From assembly GCA_024998705.1 (NCBI GenBank), contig JACOEF010000145.1:1-11165 (forward strand): a stretch of 11,165 bases of DNA, read 5' to 3'. Position 1 is the first letter of the stretch. The number at the start of each line of letters is the position of its first letter. The stretch is from Nitrospira sp. (GTDB taxonomy: Bacteria > Nitrospirota > Nitrospiria > Nitrospirales > Nitrospiraceae). Under the pieces are notes generated by a model. It saw nothing but the letters and a program-made list of their open reading frames with translations. It had not been told where the DNA came from and ran no database searches. Shown one piece after another: positions 1 through 6,519 of this stretch. The position numbers and the translations under genes are program-made.

Positions 1-93
1 GTAGGAGGAGCGTAAGTTAGGAAAGCGATCGCGCAGTGAAATGACGGAGACGCGAAGCGTAGGATCTCGCTCGTAGCTCGTACGGTTCAGCAA

Positions 94-121
94 TTTATCA
101 CGCTTTCTATAGTTTGGTCAA
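94..121 (-). promoter_or_regulatory. Possible sigma-70 promoter reading out of the window
   Basis: On the minus strand TTGACC (116-121) is followed after 16 bases by GATAAA (94-99), matching the -35 in 5 of 6 and the -10 in 4 of 6 positions. It points left, and the roughly 85 bases remaining contain no convincing start codon, so any gene it serves lies outside the window. Otherwise the first 242 bases show no gene. Weak call, based on consensus matching alone. Confidence 0.3.
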
Positions 122-191
122 ATGAGTCGAGAACCAGAGGCCTGACCTGCCCGGGGGCAGGAGCGCGCGATGTGACTCTTCGCCGCTAACG

Positions 192-241
192 GAAAAAGTC
201 AGGAGGGGATCCTTCCGGCATCAATCCAGCGATCTCGCTGG
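192..241 (-). terminator. Hairpin region just after the sigma-54 activator gene, possible terminator
   Basis: Immediately beyond the stop codon of the activator gene is a perfect inverted repeat, CCAGCG (226-231) and CGCTGG (236-241), with a four-base loop. Further along the minus strand, a second weaker stem with one A-C mismatch (about 204-219) is followed by five T residues (192-196). Either could end the three-gene transcript. The stem directly before the T run is imperfect, so this is only a plausible intrinsic terminator. Confidence 0.4.
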
Positions 242-242
242 G

Positions 243-1796
243 TTAGGGGCGAGCGCTGGGTTCAGGCGAGCTGGCGGCCGGCCGTCGAAGGCCAAGTTTT
301 CTCAGGCGGCTCCGCAGCGTTTCTGGGTTGAGCCCCAGCAGATGAGCGGCCCCTTGCTCGCCATAGATTCGCCATTTTGTCCTTTCCAGCACCTCGAGGA
401 TATGGTGACGCTCCACATCGCCCAAGCTTACCGGCTGATTGTTGGAAGGGCTGTGACTGGCCTGCGCGACAGGGAGCAACATCTCGTCTACGGTGACTTG
501 GGAGGAGCCGGACAGAATCACGGCGCGTTCGATCACATTTTGAAGCTCGCGCACGTTACCGGGCCAGTTGTAGGTGAGGAGCCGCGCCATCGATTGCGGC
601 TCAAAGGCGAGATGCGTCCGTTTGAGCTTGCTCCCGATTTGCGCCAGGAAATGCTGCGCGAGCAGGGGAATGTCCTCCCGCCGATCCCGTAAGGGCGGCA
701 GGGCGATGGGGAAAATATGAAGGCGGTAGAACAGGTCTGCGCGAAAGGTTCCCTGGCGAACGGCGGCCTGAAGGTCGGCGTTGGTGGCGGCGACCAGCCG
801 GACGTCTACTGCGATTGGTTGGGTTCCCCCGATGCGATCGACCATCCCGTCCTGCAGAACCCGCAGCAGCTTCGCTTGGGTTTCCATCGGCATTTCACCG
901 ATCTCGTCCAAGAACAACGTGCCGGTGTGGGCCAGTTCAAATCGTCCGGCTCTTCGTAGTTGCGCTCCGGTGAATGCGCCCCGCTCATGACCAAACAACT
1001 CACTCTCAATGAGTCCCGACGGCAGCGCCGCACAGTTGACGCGAATAAAAGGCTTGTGACTGCGGAGGCTCACATCGTGAAGAGCCTGGGCCAGCACTTC
1101 TTTCCCGGTTCCGGTTTCTCCAAGGAGGAGCACCGTCGTATCCGTCGGGGCGACGGCCTTCAGAAGATCGACGACCTTCCGGAAGGAGGGGGCGGTTCCC
1201 ACGACCAGTCGGAGGTTCCGGCTGGCTTTGACCTCCTCTGCGAGATATTCATTCTCTCGGCGGAGACGCTCGCTCAGTTGCTTGATCTGCTCATAGGCCA
1301 ACACATGGTCGATGGCGTAAGCGATTTGCGTGGCGACTTGCTGGAGGAATTTACAATCGTCCTGGTCCAGGTGCCCGGCTTGCACGCTGCCGATGTTCAA
1401 CGTCCCGAGACAATGCTCCCGGACGAGCAAGGGCAGGTTGATCATGCGGCCCAACCCTTCCTGAACATAGTATCGATCCTCCATGAAAACTTGTTCTTTT
1501 TGGAGGTCTTCCCTGATATGCAGGCGACGGTTGTCATAGACCCAGCCGACTGCGCTGCCTTCGCGTGGGATCGCGCTATCGTGCGCCAGGGCGGGAGTCG
1601 CCATGTTGGTGATGACGGCATAAAAGCGAAAGGAATCGGTCTGTGATTCGTAGAGCGTGATCCCGGCCCTATCCCATGGGATCACCTTTTGGATTTGGTC
1701 GGCAATGACGCGCCAGAGGCTCTCGATGTCCCGTTGCGAGTTCAGGGCGTTAGTCACTTCCAACAGCGTTTCAAAATTCAGTGTGGCGCGTTGCAT
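243..1796 (-). CDS. GAF domain sigma-54-dependent activator (AAA+/Fis)
   Basis: 517-residue bacterial enhancer-binding protein, which uses ATP hydrolysis to open sigma-54 RNA polymerase promoters. Domains in order: an N-terminal GAF sensor (about 19-165), a short coiled-coil linker (165-195), an AAA+ domain (about 200-440) and a C-terminal Fis-type helix-turn-helix (about 460-503). The AAA+ core looks fully active: Walker A GETGTGKE (226-233), sigma-54-contacting GAFTGA (273-278), Walker B LFLDEIGE (294-301), arginine-finger region FRADLFYRL (351-359) and sensor [11 protein letters not shown] (411-419). The architecture resembles FhlA/NorR-type activators that sense a small ligand instead of being phosphorylated; the ligand cannot be read from the sequence. 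The ATG at 1796 lies six bases after the porin stop and has no Shine-Dalgarno sequence, which suggests translational coupling. Its likely target is the sigma-54 promoter at 4205-4220, heading its own operon. Confidence 0.93.
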   Translation of the reverse strand: MQRATLNFETLLEVTNALNSQRDIESLWRVIADQIQKVIPWDRAGITLYESQTDSFRFYAVITNMATPALAHDSAIPREGSAVGWVYDNRRLHIREDLQKEQVFMEDRYYVQEGLGRMINLPLLVREHCLGTLNIGSVQAGHLDQDDCKFLQQVATQIAYAIDHVLAYEQIKQLSERLRRENEYLAEEVKASRNLRLVVGTAPSFRKVVDLLKAVAPTDTTVLLLGETGTGKEVLAQALHDVSLRSHKPFIRVNCAALPSGLIESELFGHERGAFTGAQLRRAGRFELAHTGTLFLDEIGEMPMETQAKLLRVLQDGMVDRIGGTQPIAVDVRLVAATNADLQAAVRQGTFRADLFYRLHIFPIALPPLRDRREDIPLLAQHFLAQIGSKLKRTHLAFEPQSMARLLTYNWPGNVRELQNVIERAVILSGSSQVTVDEMLLPVAQASHSPSNNQPVSLGDVERHHILEVLERTKWRIYGEQGAAHLLGLNPETLRSRLRKLGLRRPAASSPEPSARP

Positions 1797-1802
1797 AGTC
1801 GT

Positions 1803-3506
1803 CTAAAAATTCGTCCAGAGTTGCACAATGCCCCAGTCCTGGTCCTCAGCGGTACCGAGCTGGTGTTTGATGTAGGGGCCCGAGAAGAAGTGCCCGTAGA
1901 TGGCTGCCAGCGAGACTTTCCCATCTGCAAACATATGGCTCCATGCGATGTCGAGTTCATCGCCGATGTGAGTGGTCTGGTTGTCGGCCCCGGAGAACAT
2001 CAACGGCCCTTGTGATCCACGGTACCAATTGTCGCGGGCGCTTGCCAAGTACTTGCGCAACGCCCAGAGTTCGATATGGTCACGAGTGGTCGGTCGAGCC
2101 TGGCAATTGACCTGCGCCTGGACGCTATTGCGCCAGGCGCCGTTGAGCATGTATCCGACGTGCAGGAAATTGGTCGGGAAAAAATTCTCGAATGTGTTGG
2201 CATTGCCGCCGCAACTGCGTGCGAGGTTCCCGCCGGGGGTGACACAGTTGCTGTCGCCGTCTCCGGAGGCGTAGTCGAATCCGACGGCGACCCTGGGCTT
2301 CCAATGATGGGTGTACCACGTATAGCCGAGCCACGTCCCGGAGGCCCAGGCATTGATCTGCAGATTACGTTGGTTATCGAGACCGAGTCCATCGGCACTG
2401 CGGCCGAATTGATAGGCAGCTTCATGGGTAAAGTCCCAATTGCCCTGTCGAAACTCCAGGCGGAGGCCGACCATGTGTCGTAACTGAGATGCCGATTTGG
2501 GCAGGTATTGACCGGGATTGGCTCGCTCCGGAAGACGGTTCGAGTACAGGACATAGTAGGGCTCCACGATCAGGCGGGGGATGTTGCGGAGCTGATTATA
2601 AAACACCACCATGTCTACGTCGCCGCCCGCATCGGGCGCATGTTGCGAAAGTGCAGGATTGCAGGTGGCCGAGGAATTGGTCTCCGGGGTGCACGTCAAG
2701 AGGTTTGGCGTAAGGCTTCCACCCGGGCTCGCTTGCCCCAAGTCCGTTTCGGAATTCCGAAACCAACCCAGCTTCGTATCGAAATCGGCGGTGGCATAAC
2801 TCAGCATGACGCCGTCGTGCGAATAGCCGGTATTGGCCCAATCGAAATGGCCGAAGAGTCGTTGGTTGCCGAAGACAACATATTGTCGGCCGATCTTGGC
2901 GCTCAATCCATCAATGCCGGCGAGGTTTCTGACCAGCATATATCCGGCACGAATGCCTAAGCGGCATTGTCCTGCTTGCTGGCTCCCGCAGTTATGAGTG
3001 CTCGCGTCCCCCCCCTGATTCCTTCCGGTGGGGTCGCCGCTCCCTCCCCACGTGGCGGAGTCCTGTAGCTCGACATAAAAATTGAGGTTGGGGGAGGGAT
3101 CATAGCCCAGGCCGATGCGTGCCCACTGCTGGATGAAGAAATCGCTGGCATTGCCACCGCCATGCGCTCTAGTGCCGGACCCGAACTGATTGAGGCTGTT
3201 GCAGGCGCCGGCGATCGGGGGGCCGCCTCCGAAGCAAACACCATTGCGCCATTCAGGTCTCACGCGGAGATCGGCGCGCATCCAGAAATGCTGGAGGTCG
3301 AAGGCTGATCCGATGAGCGACGACACCGTATCTGTCCTATCCATCCAAAGGCGCACGGGGGATGACGACAAACCTGAGGAGGCCGGACCATATTCGGTGC
3401 GTTCGCTCTCAGCCCATACCGGGGATGAGGCAACGATTGCGCGTGTGCTCTCAATCAGAAGGATGCACAGCAGGAGGAAGGTTCTCGTGAGCGTAGATCG
3501 TAACAT
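1803..3506 (-). CDS. Alginate export (AlgE-like) family outer-membrane porin
   Basis: 567-residue predicted outer-membrane beta-barrel. A signal peptide with hydrophobic core FLLLCILLI is probably cleaved after VWA (about residue 32). The mature part has alternating, aromatic-rich strands and ends in phenylalanine (LWTNF), as expected for the C-terminal signal read by the BAM complex. The stretch around 204-233 (KIGRQ, GNQRLFG, DW, HDG) matches the recurring pattern of the alginate-export porin family. Substrate is unknown; many family members in bacteria that do not make alginate are annotated only by this fold. Four close cysteine pairs (91/102, 173/181, 272/282, 421/432) sit in Gly/Asn/Pro-rich stretches that look like surface loops; Cys468 is unpaired. 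It follows the small exported protein gene after a 118-base gap containing a strong hairpin and precedes the activator gene by six bases. The ATG at 3506 has no obvious Shine-Dalgarno sequence but gives a proper signal peptide. Confidence 0.85.
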   Translation of the reverse strand: MLRSTLTRTFLLLCILLIESTRAIVASSPVWAESERTEYGPASSGLSSSPVRLWMDRTDTVSSLIGSAFDLQHFWMRADLRVRPEWRNGVCFGGGPPIAGACNSLNQFGSGTRAHGGGNASDFFIQQWARIGLGYDPSPNLNFYVELQDSATWGGSGDPTGRNQGGDASTHNCGSQQAGQCRLGIRAGYMLVRNLAGIDGLSAKIGRQYVVFGNQRLFGHFDWANTGYSHDGVMLSYATADFDTKLGWFRNSETDLGQASPGGSLTPNLLTCTPETNSSATCNPALSQHAPDAGGDVDMVVFYNQLRNIPRLIVEPYYVLYSNRLPERANPGQYLPKSASQLRHMVGLRLEFRQGNWDFTHEAAYQFGRSADGLGLDNQRNLQINAWASGTWLGYTWYTHHWKPRVAVGFDYASGDGDSNCVTPGGNLARSCGGNANTFENFFPTNFLHVGYMLNGAWRNSVQAQVNCQARPTTRDHIELWALRKYLASARDNWYRGSQGPLMFSGADNQTTHIGDELDIAWSHMFADGKVSLAAIYGHFFSGPYIKHQLGTAEDQDWGIVQLWTNF

Positions 3507-3551
3507 CGAAGATCATAGAGCACCGGAATCCTCCGTGCGCTTGTGCGAGGG

Positions 3552-3592
3552 CGGCAGAGCCGACAGCCTCAGGTGGACTGTCGGCTCTGCCG
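3552..3592 (-). repeat. Intercistronic hairpin between exported-protein gene and porin gene
   Basis: Perfect 15-bp inverted repeat: CGGCAGAGCCGACAG (3552-3566) and its complement (3578-3592) around an 11-base loop. It lies wholly in the 118-base gap between two genes in the same direction. No T run follows on either strand, so it is not a standard intrinsic terminator. It could stabilise the 3' end of the upstream mRNA or lower readthrough into the porin and activator genes. The structure is certain; the function is inferred. Confidence 0.6.
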
Positions 3593-3624
3593 TAGATTCC
3601 ACAGATCGATGGAGCCAATGTGTC

Positions 3625-4116
3625 TTAGAAGGCCATCGACGCTCGTTCATCCATGTCCCGCATAAATTCTTCGTGCTTCTGCACTTCATCGGCCCCCTTT
3701 GCCCGGACATGGCGATCGCGAGCATGGTATTCATCCGGGGTGACGCGGTAGCAGAAGTCCCACAACGCGTCGGCGCTATGCACATCGATTCCACCCACCC
3801 TGGCTTCCAGCATGACCATGAGTTGGTTCACGCCGTCGTAGGTGGCTCGCCGATTTCCCGTGCGGTACAGCTCGCGCACTTTCCGCATCTGTTCGACATA
3901 GGCCTCAAACGTTCCGGGGATCAGGTTCTTCTCAGCCAGTGTTTGGTAGGTCACGACTTGGCCGAGCAGTTCCTCTGCCCAGGCGGCAGATTTTTGATTG
4001 TTGCTCCACGAGACCGGCGCAATGGTGTCGGTGGCCGCCTGGGTGGGAGCGGGTCCGAATAACGCCCAGGCGCAAGTCAGGACAACGGTGGAATAGGTTG
4101 CGATGTGTCGATTCAT
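3625..4116 (-). CDS. Small exported protein of unknown function
   Basis: 163 residues; family not recognised. The N-terminus is a clear Sec signal peptide: Arg/His near the start, hydrophobic core TVVLTCAWALFG, likely cleavage after TQA (residue 27). The mature protein of about 136 residues is predicted soluble, mostly helical and charged, with a conserved-looking core VTYQTLAEKNLIPGTFEAYV and an acidic/basic His-containing C-terminal half (DFCYRVTPDEYHARDRH). It has no CXXCH haem motif and only one mature cysteine, so it is not a c-type cytochrome and not disulfide-rich. The start at 4116 is well supported by GGAGGAG ending seven bases upstream. It is the first gene behind the sigma-54 promoter at 4205-4220, followed by the porin and activator genes, so a periplasmic role in the same pathway as the porin is a reasonable inference, for example as a binding or accessory protein. 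Confidence 0.8.
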   Translation of the reverse strand: MNRHIATYSTVVLTCAWALFGPAPTQAATDTIAPVSWSNNQKSAAWAEELLGQVVTYQTLAEKNLIPGTFEAYVEQMRKVRELYRTGNRRATYDGVNQLMVMLEARVGGIDVHSADALWDFCYRVTPDEYHARDRHVRAKGADEVQKHEEFMRDMDERASMAF

Positions 4117-4204
4117 GTTGTGCTCCTCCGTGAGGTCTATCCGGACGAAAATCGCCGGGTGAGTGATAGTGTATGGTCAGTTCAGCTGCATGGTTGGTAG
4201 GTAT

Positions 4205-4220
4205 AGCAATCCCTGTGCCC
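4205..4220 (-). promoter_or_regulatory. Sigma-54 (-24/-12) promoter of the exported-protein/porin/activator unit
   Basis: On the minus strand the sequence is GGGCAC, five bases, TTGCT, against the sigma-54 consensus TGGCAC-N5-TTGCW. The invariant GG (-25/-24) and GC (-13/-12) dinucleotides are present at exact spacing, with the leading T replaced by G. Predicted transcription start is near 4194, giving a leader of about 78 bases before the ATG at 4116, which has a strong ribosome binding site. The activator this polymerase needs is encoded in the same unit. Confidence 0.75.
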
Positions 4221-4245
4221 TTATGGTTGATGGGGGAAATATTCA

Positions 4246-4258
4246 CAACGCGTTGAAT
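4246..4258 (-). promoter_or_regulatory. IHF-like site between enhancer and sigma-54 promoter
   Basis: On the minus strand ATTCAA-CGCG-TTG matches the IHF core consensus WATCAR-N4-TTR at all but one specified position, next to an AT-rich flank (4256-4280). It is centred near -58 relative to the predicted start at 4194, where IHF or HU bending commonly helps an upstream activator reach sigma-54 polymerase. The same bases include the 10-bp palindrome CAACGCGTTG (4246-4255), so it could instead be a second protein-binding site. Confidence 0.4.
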
Positions 4259-4300
4259 TATTGTACTGAAATTATTTTCGCACACATGGCCGTTCTGGTA

Positions 4301-4339
4301 ACCGTTTAGATTAACGGTGATAACGTTAATCTAAACGGT
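4301..4339. promoter_or_regulatory. Perfect 16-bp inverted repeat, probable enhancer (UAS) for the sigma-54 activator
   Basis: ACCGTTTAGATTAACG (4301-4316) and its exact complement (4324-4339) are separated by seven bases (GTGATAA). The centre near 4320 is about 126 bases upstream of the predicted sigma-54 start, the usual distance for an upstream activating sequence. No T run follows on either side, arguing against a terminator. Binding by the Fis-domain activator of the same unit is inference; it could equally be an operator for the divergent hydroxylase unit. Confidence 0.65.
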
Positions 4340-4633
4340 GTTGATCGTCGGCCTGAAGGGGGTCGTGGTGGGCAGGAACTTGACGAAGAGTGATTGCCGG
4401 TGATGTGGGTATCGACGGAACGGGTCGGTCAGCCCGGGGCAGATCGATGCCGAGAGCGGACATGCGGAATAGTATAAAGCGTTTCGCAACAGCGGAGGTT
4501 TTCGGTAGGGTAGGCTAAGCGGAACTTCCGGTGATGCTAGAGGAGAGGAAGCATACGCGCCGATGTCGGCGAACAGGGTCGAGGTCACGCGGTGTGAGGT
4601 TCCTCATGAAGTGTAGCAGTCGAATGGAGGCCT

Positions 4634-5359
4634 ATGGATAAGGCGCTGTATCCCTACCTGCTGTTCTGGGGTGTCGGCCTCCTGTGTTTTCTCATCGAGT
4701 GGCGATTTCCGGCACGTCCGATTGCCTACCGGTCTGTGTTCTGGCGAGATCTGATCGCGTTGGGCTTCTAAAATATATCGTTTCTCGTCGTGCTCCAGGT
4801 GACGGATCGGATTCCGATTCCGAATTACATGCCTGCAGCGCTGTATAACCTGCCGACGGTCGTCAAGTTGGTGCTCTTCTACATCGTCGAGGATTTCGGG
4901 CTCTATTGGGTGCATCGGCTCATGCATACCAGGCCGGTGTGGCGCATTCACCGATGGCACCATTTTCCAACCTCGCTGTACTGGCTTGCTGGAATCCGTG
5001 CCACGATGCCGCATATCGCCCTGTTCAACCTGACGTATATCATTGCGCTTCCCTTGCTGCACGAAGCGTCGGGATGGGCATTTCAGGTGATTATGGTCGA
5101 ACACATTATTCGGAACAATTGGATGCATCTGAATGTGACCTGGAGATCCTCGTGGCTGGAATGGGTCTTCGTCACTCCGCGGTATCATCAGATTCATCAC
5201 AGTTCAAACCCCGCCCATCAGATGACAAATCTCGGGGCGTTGCTGACGATTTGGGATCGTCTGTTTGGAACCTACTACAATCCGGATGATGTGAAAGGCG
5301 AGTTATCCTTCGGCCTCGGCGAGCGGGTGTCTCCGGCGAGGCTGATAATCGGAGTGTAG
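4634..5359 (+). pseudogene. Fatty acid hydroxylase / sterol desaturase family gene with internal stop codon
   Basis: Read through its stop, this frame encodes 241 residues of an integral-membrane di-iron hydroxylase. The diagnostic histidine clusters are all present after the lesion: HRLMH (94-98), HRWHH (106-110) and HQIHH (185-189), with extra histidines at 157 and 165. Such enzymes hydroxylate or desaturate lipids in membranes; the substrate here is unknown. Codon 46 is TAA (4769-4771), in the same frame as the upstream ATG (4634) and the downstream part. A single change from TAC or TAT would give ...LGFYNIS..., a natural membrane-segment sequence. Restart at GTG 4790 would keep all histidine motifs but lose the first membrane segment, and no ribosome binding site precedes it. 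GGAGG lies only three bases before the ATG at 4634; there is no other in-frame start after a stop at 4607. The glycosyltransferase gene follows after 60 bases, probably in one operon. Confidence 0.8.
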
Positions 5360-5419
5360 GAGGCAGAGCGTAAGCCCGTGCGTGCAGGTTCGATTTCTTC
5401 TGGAAAGGAGTTCGTCTGA

Positions 5420-6519
5420 GTGCTTTTCCCCGGGCCTGAATTATCTATCATCGTTCCCACCTTCAATGAGCGGGATAATGTTGCCCGTCTCGTAGACCTC
5501 CTTGAACAATGCCTGGTTGGGGTGCAGTGGGAGCTGATTGTCGTTGACGATGATTCTCCGGATCGGACGGCCGAGGTTGTCCGTAACCTGGCCTGTTCCG
5601 ATCATCGGGTGCGCTGTCTTCAGCGAATCGGGCGCCGAGGGTTATCTTCCGCCTGTATTGAGGGCATGCTGTCCAGCTCTGCACCGTTCGTCGCTGTCAT
5701 GGACGGGGACCTTCAGCATGACGAACGAATCCTCCCCGAAATGCTTCGGTGGCTGAAGCAAGATGGATACGACGTGGTAATCGGGAGTCGATACGTGGCC
5801 GGCGGCAGTCTGGGTGACTGGAATCGTCTTCGTGTATTGACCAGCAAATGGGCAACACGCGTCAGTCGTTACCTCGTGCCGGCAGAGTTGACGGATCCGA
5901 TGAGCGGGTTTTTTGCGCTGCGCCGCGAGGTGTTCGAACAACTTGTGCGACACACGTCCGGTCTTGGGTTCAAATTGCTGTTGGATTTTTTGCGTCGTCT
6001 CCCCGCCCCTTGCGGTTCAAGGAAATCCCCTATGAATTCCGGACGCGACAGTTCGGTGAAAGCAAAGTCGATAGCCAGGTCGTGTGGGACTATTTCATGC
6101 TGCTCCTGGACAAGTCTATCGGGCGTTTCGTGCCGGTGAGGCTGGTGACCTTTGCGTTGGTCGGCGGTTCGGGCGTGGGTATCCACTTCGCCATGTTGCT
6201 GCTCGTCTATCGATGGTTGGCATGGCCGTTTGTATGGGGACAGGGCATTGCAACATTGGTCGCCATGACGACCAATTTCATTTTGAACAATGTCATCACC
6301 TACCGGGACCAGCGGTTACGCGGGTGGCAGTGGGTACGGGGCTGGCTGACGTTCGTACTGGTCTGTAGTCTGGGGGCGGTCGGCAATGTCGGTGTGGCGT
6401 CCTATCTCTTCACCCAGAATTTCAACTGGGGGGTATCCGCACTCGCGGGGATTCTCGTCGGAACGGTGTGGAATTATGCGGCCACGTCGTCCATCACTTG
6501 GAAAACAAAGTCCCGGTAA
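5420..6519 (+). pseudogene. GT2 polyprenyl-phosphate glycosyltransferase fused to GtrA membrane domain, frameshifted
   Basis: The first frame (from GTG 5420, with AAAGGAG nine bases upstream) encodes a DPM1-like family 2 glycosyltransferase: IIVPTFNERDN (10-20), VVDDDSPD (41-48), the metal-binding DGD (95-97) and DPMSGFFALRR (159-169). At the T run 5986-5991 the reading must shift by -1 to continue as ASSPRPLRFKEIPYEF, then a GtrA-type domain with about four membrane segments ending at 6519. Adding one T would give a single 366-residue protein. DPM1-like enzymes transfer a sugar from a nucleotide donor to polyprenyl phosphate; GtrA domains are thought to flip or anchor the lipid-linked sugar. 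Without the shift, the first frame ends at 6139 in unrelated residues and loses the membrane part. The string T TTT TTG also fits a -1 slippery heptamer, so recoding is possible, though a mutation or consensus error is simpler. Confidence 0.82.

Larger units (their letters stand above)
4117..4633. other. 517-base divergent intergenic control region
   Basis: Gap between the leftward exported-protein/porin/activator unit and the rightward hydroxylase unit. The left part (4194-4339) holds the sigma-54 promoter, an IHF-like site and a long palindrome, listed separately; 4256-4280 is noticeably AT-rich. The right part (4340-4633) shows no convincing gene: a minus-strand frame at 4331-4588 has a proline/serine-rich, unfamiliar translation and I reject it. 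I found no good promoter for the rightward genes, only an isolated TATAAA-like string (4473-4478) without a -35. Confidence 0.7.

Noticed and set aside
146..161. CCTGCCC/GGGCAGG inverted repeat
   Set aside because: Short 7-bp arms with a two-base centre, no T run and no clear gene relation; could be chance in GC-rich DNA.
960..1646. 228-residue plus-strand frame opposite the sigma-54 activator
   Set aside because: Opposite a gene with all AAA+ motifs intact; no start signals or family features.
3190..4062. 290-residue plus-strand frame crossing the porin/exported-protein gap
   Set aside because: It runs across two well-supported minus-strand genes and the hairpin between them, and its translation has no domain-like features.
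4374..4389. GGGCAG...TTGAC string considered as a second, rightward sigma-54 promoter for the hydroxylase unit
   Set aside because: The GC of the -12 element is missing and the spacing is one base short.
4331..4588. 85-residue minus-strand frame in the divergent intergenic region
   Set aside because: Pro/Ser/Leu-rich, no recognisable pattern, no ribosome binding site, and it overlaps the right arm of the palindrome.
5355..5374. Similarity between GTAGGAGGAGCGTAAG at 1-16 and a near copy at 5355-5374
   Set aside because: The two differ by an internal insertion and share no flanking similarity; too short to call a repeat family from two copies.
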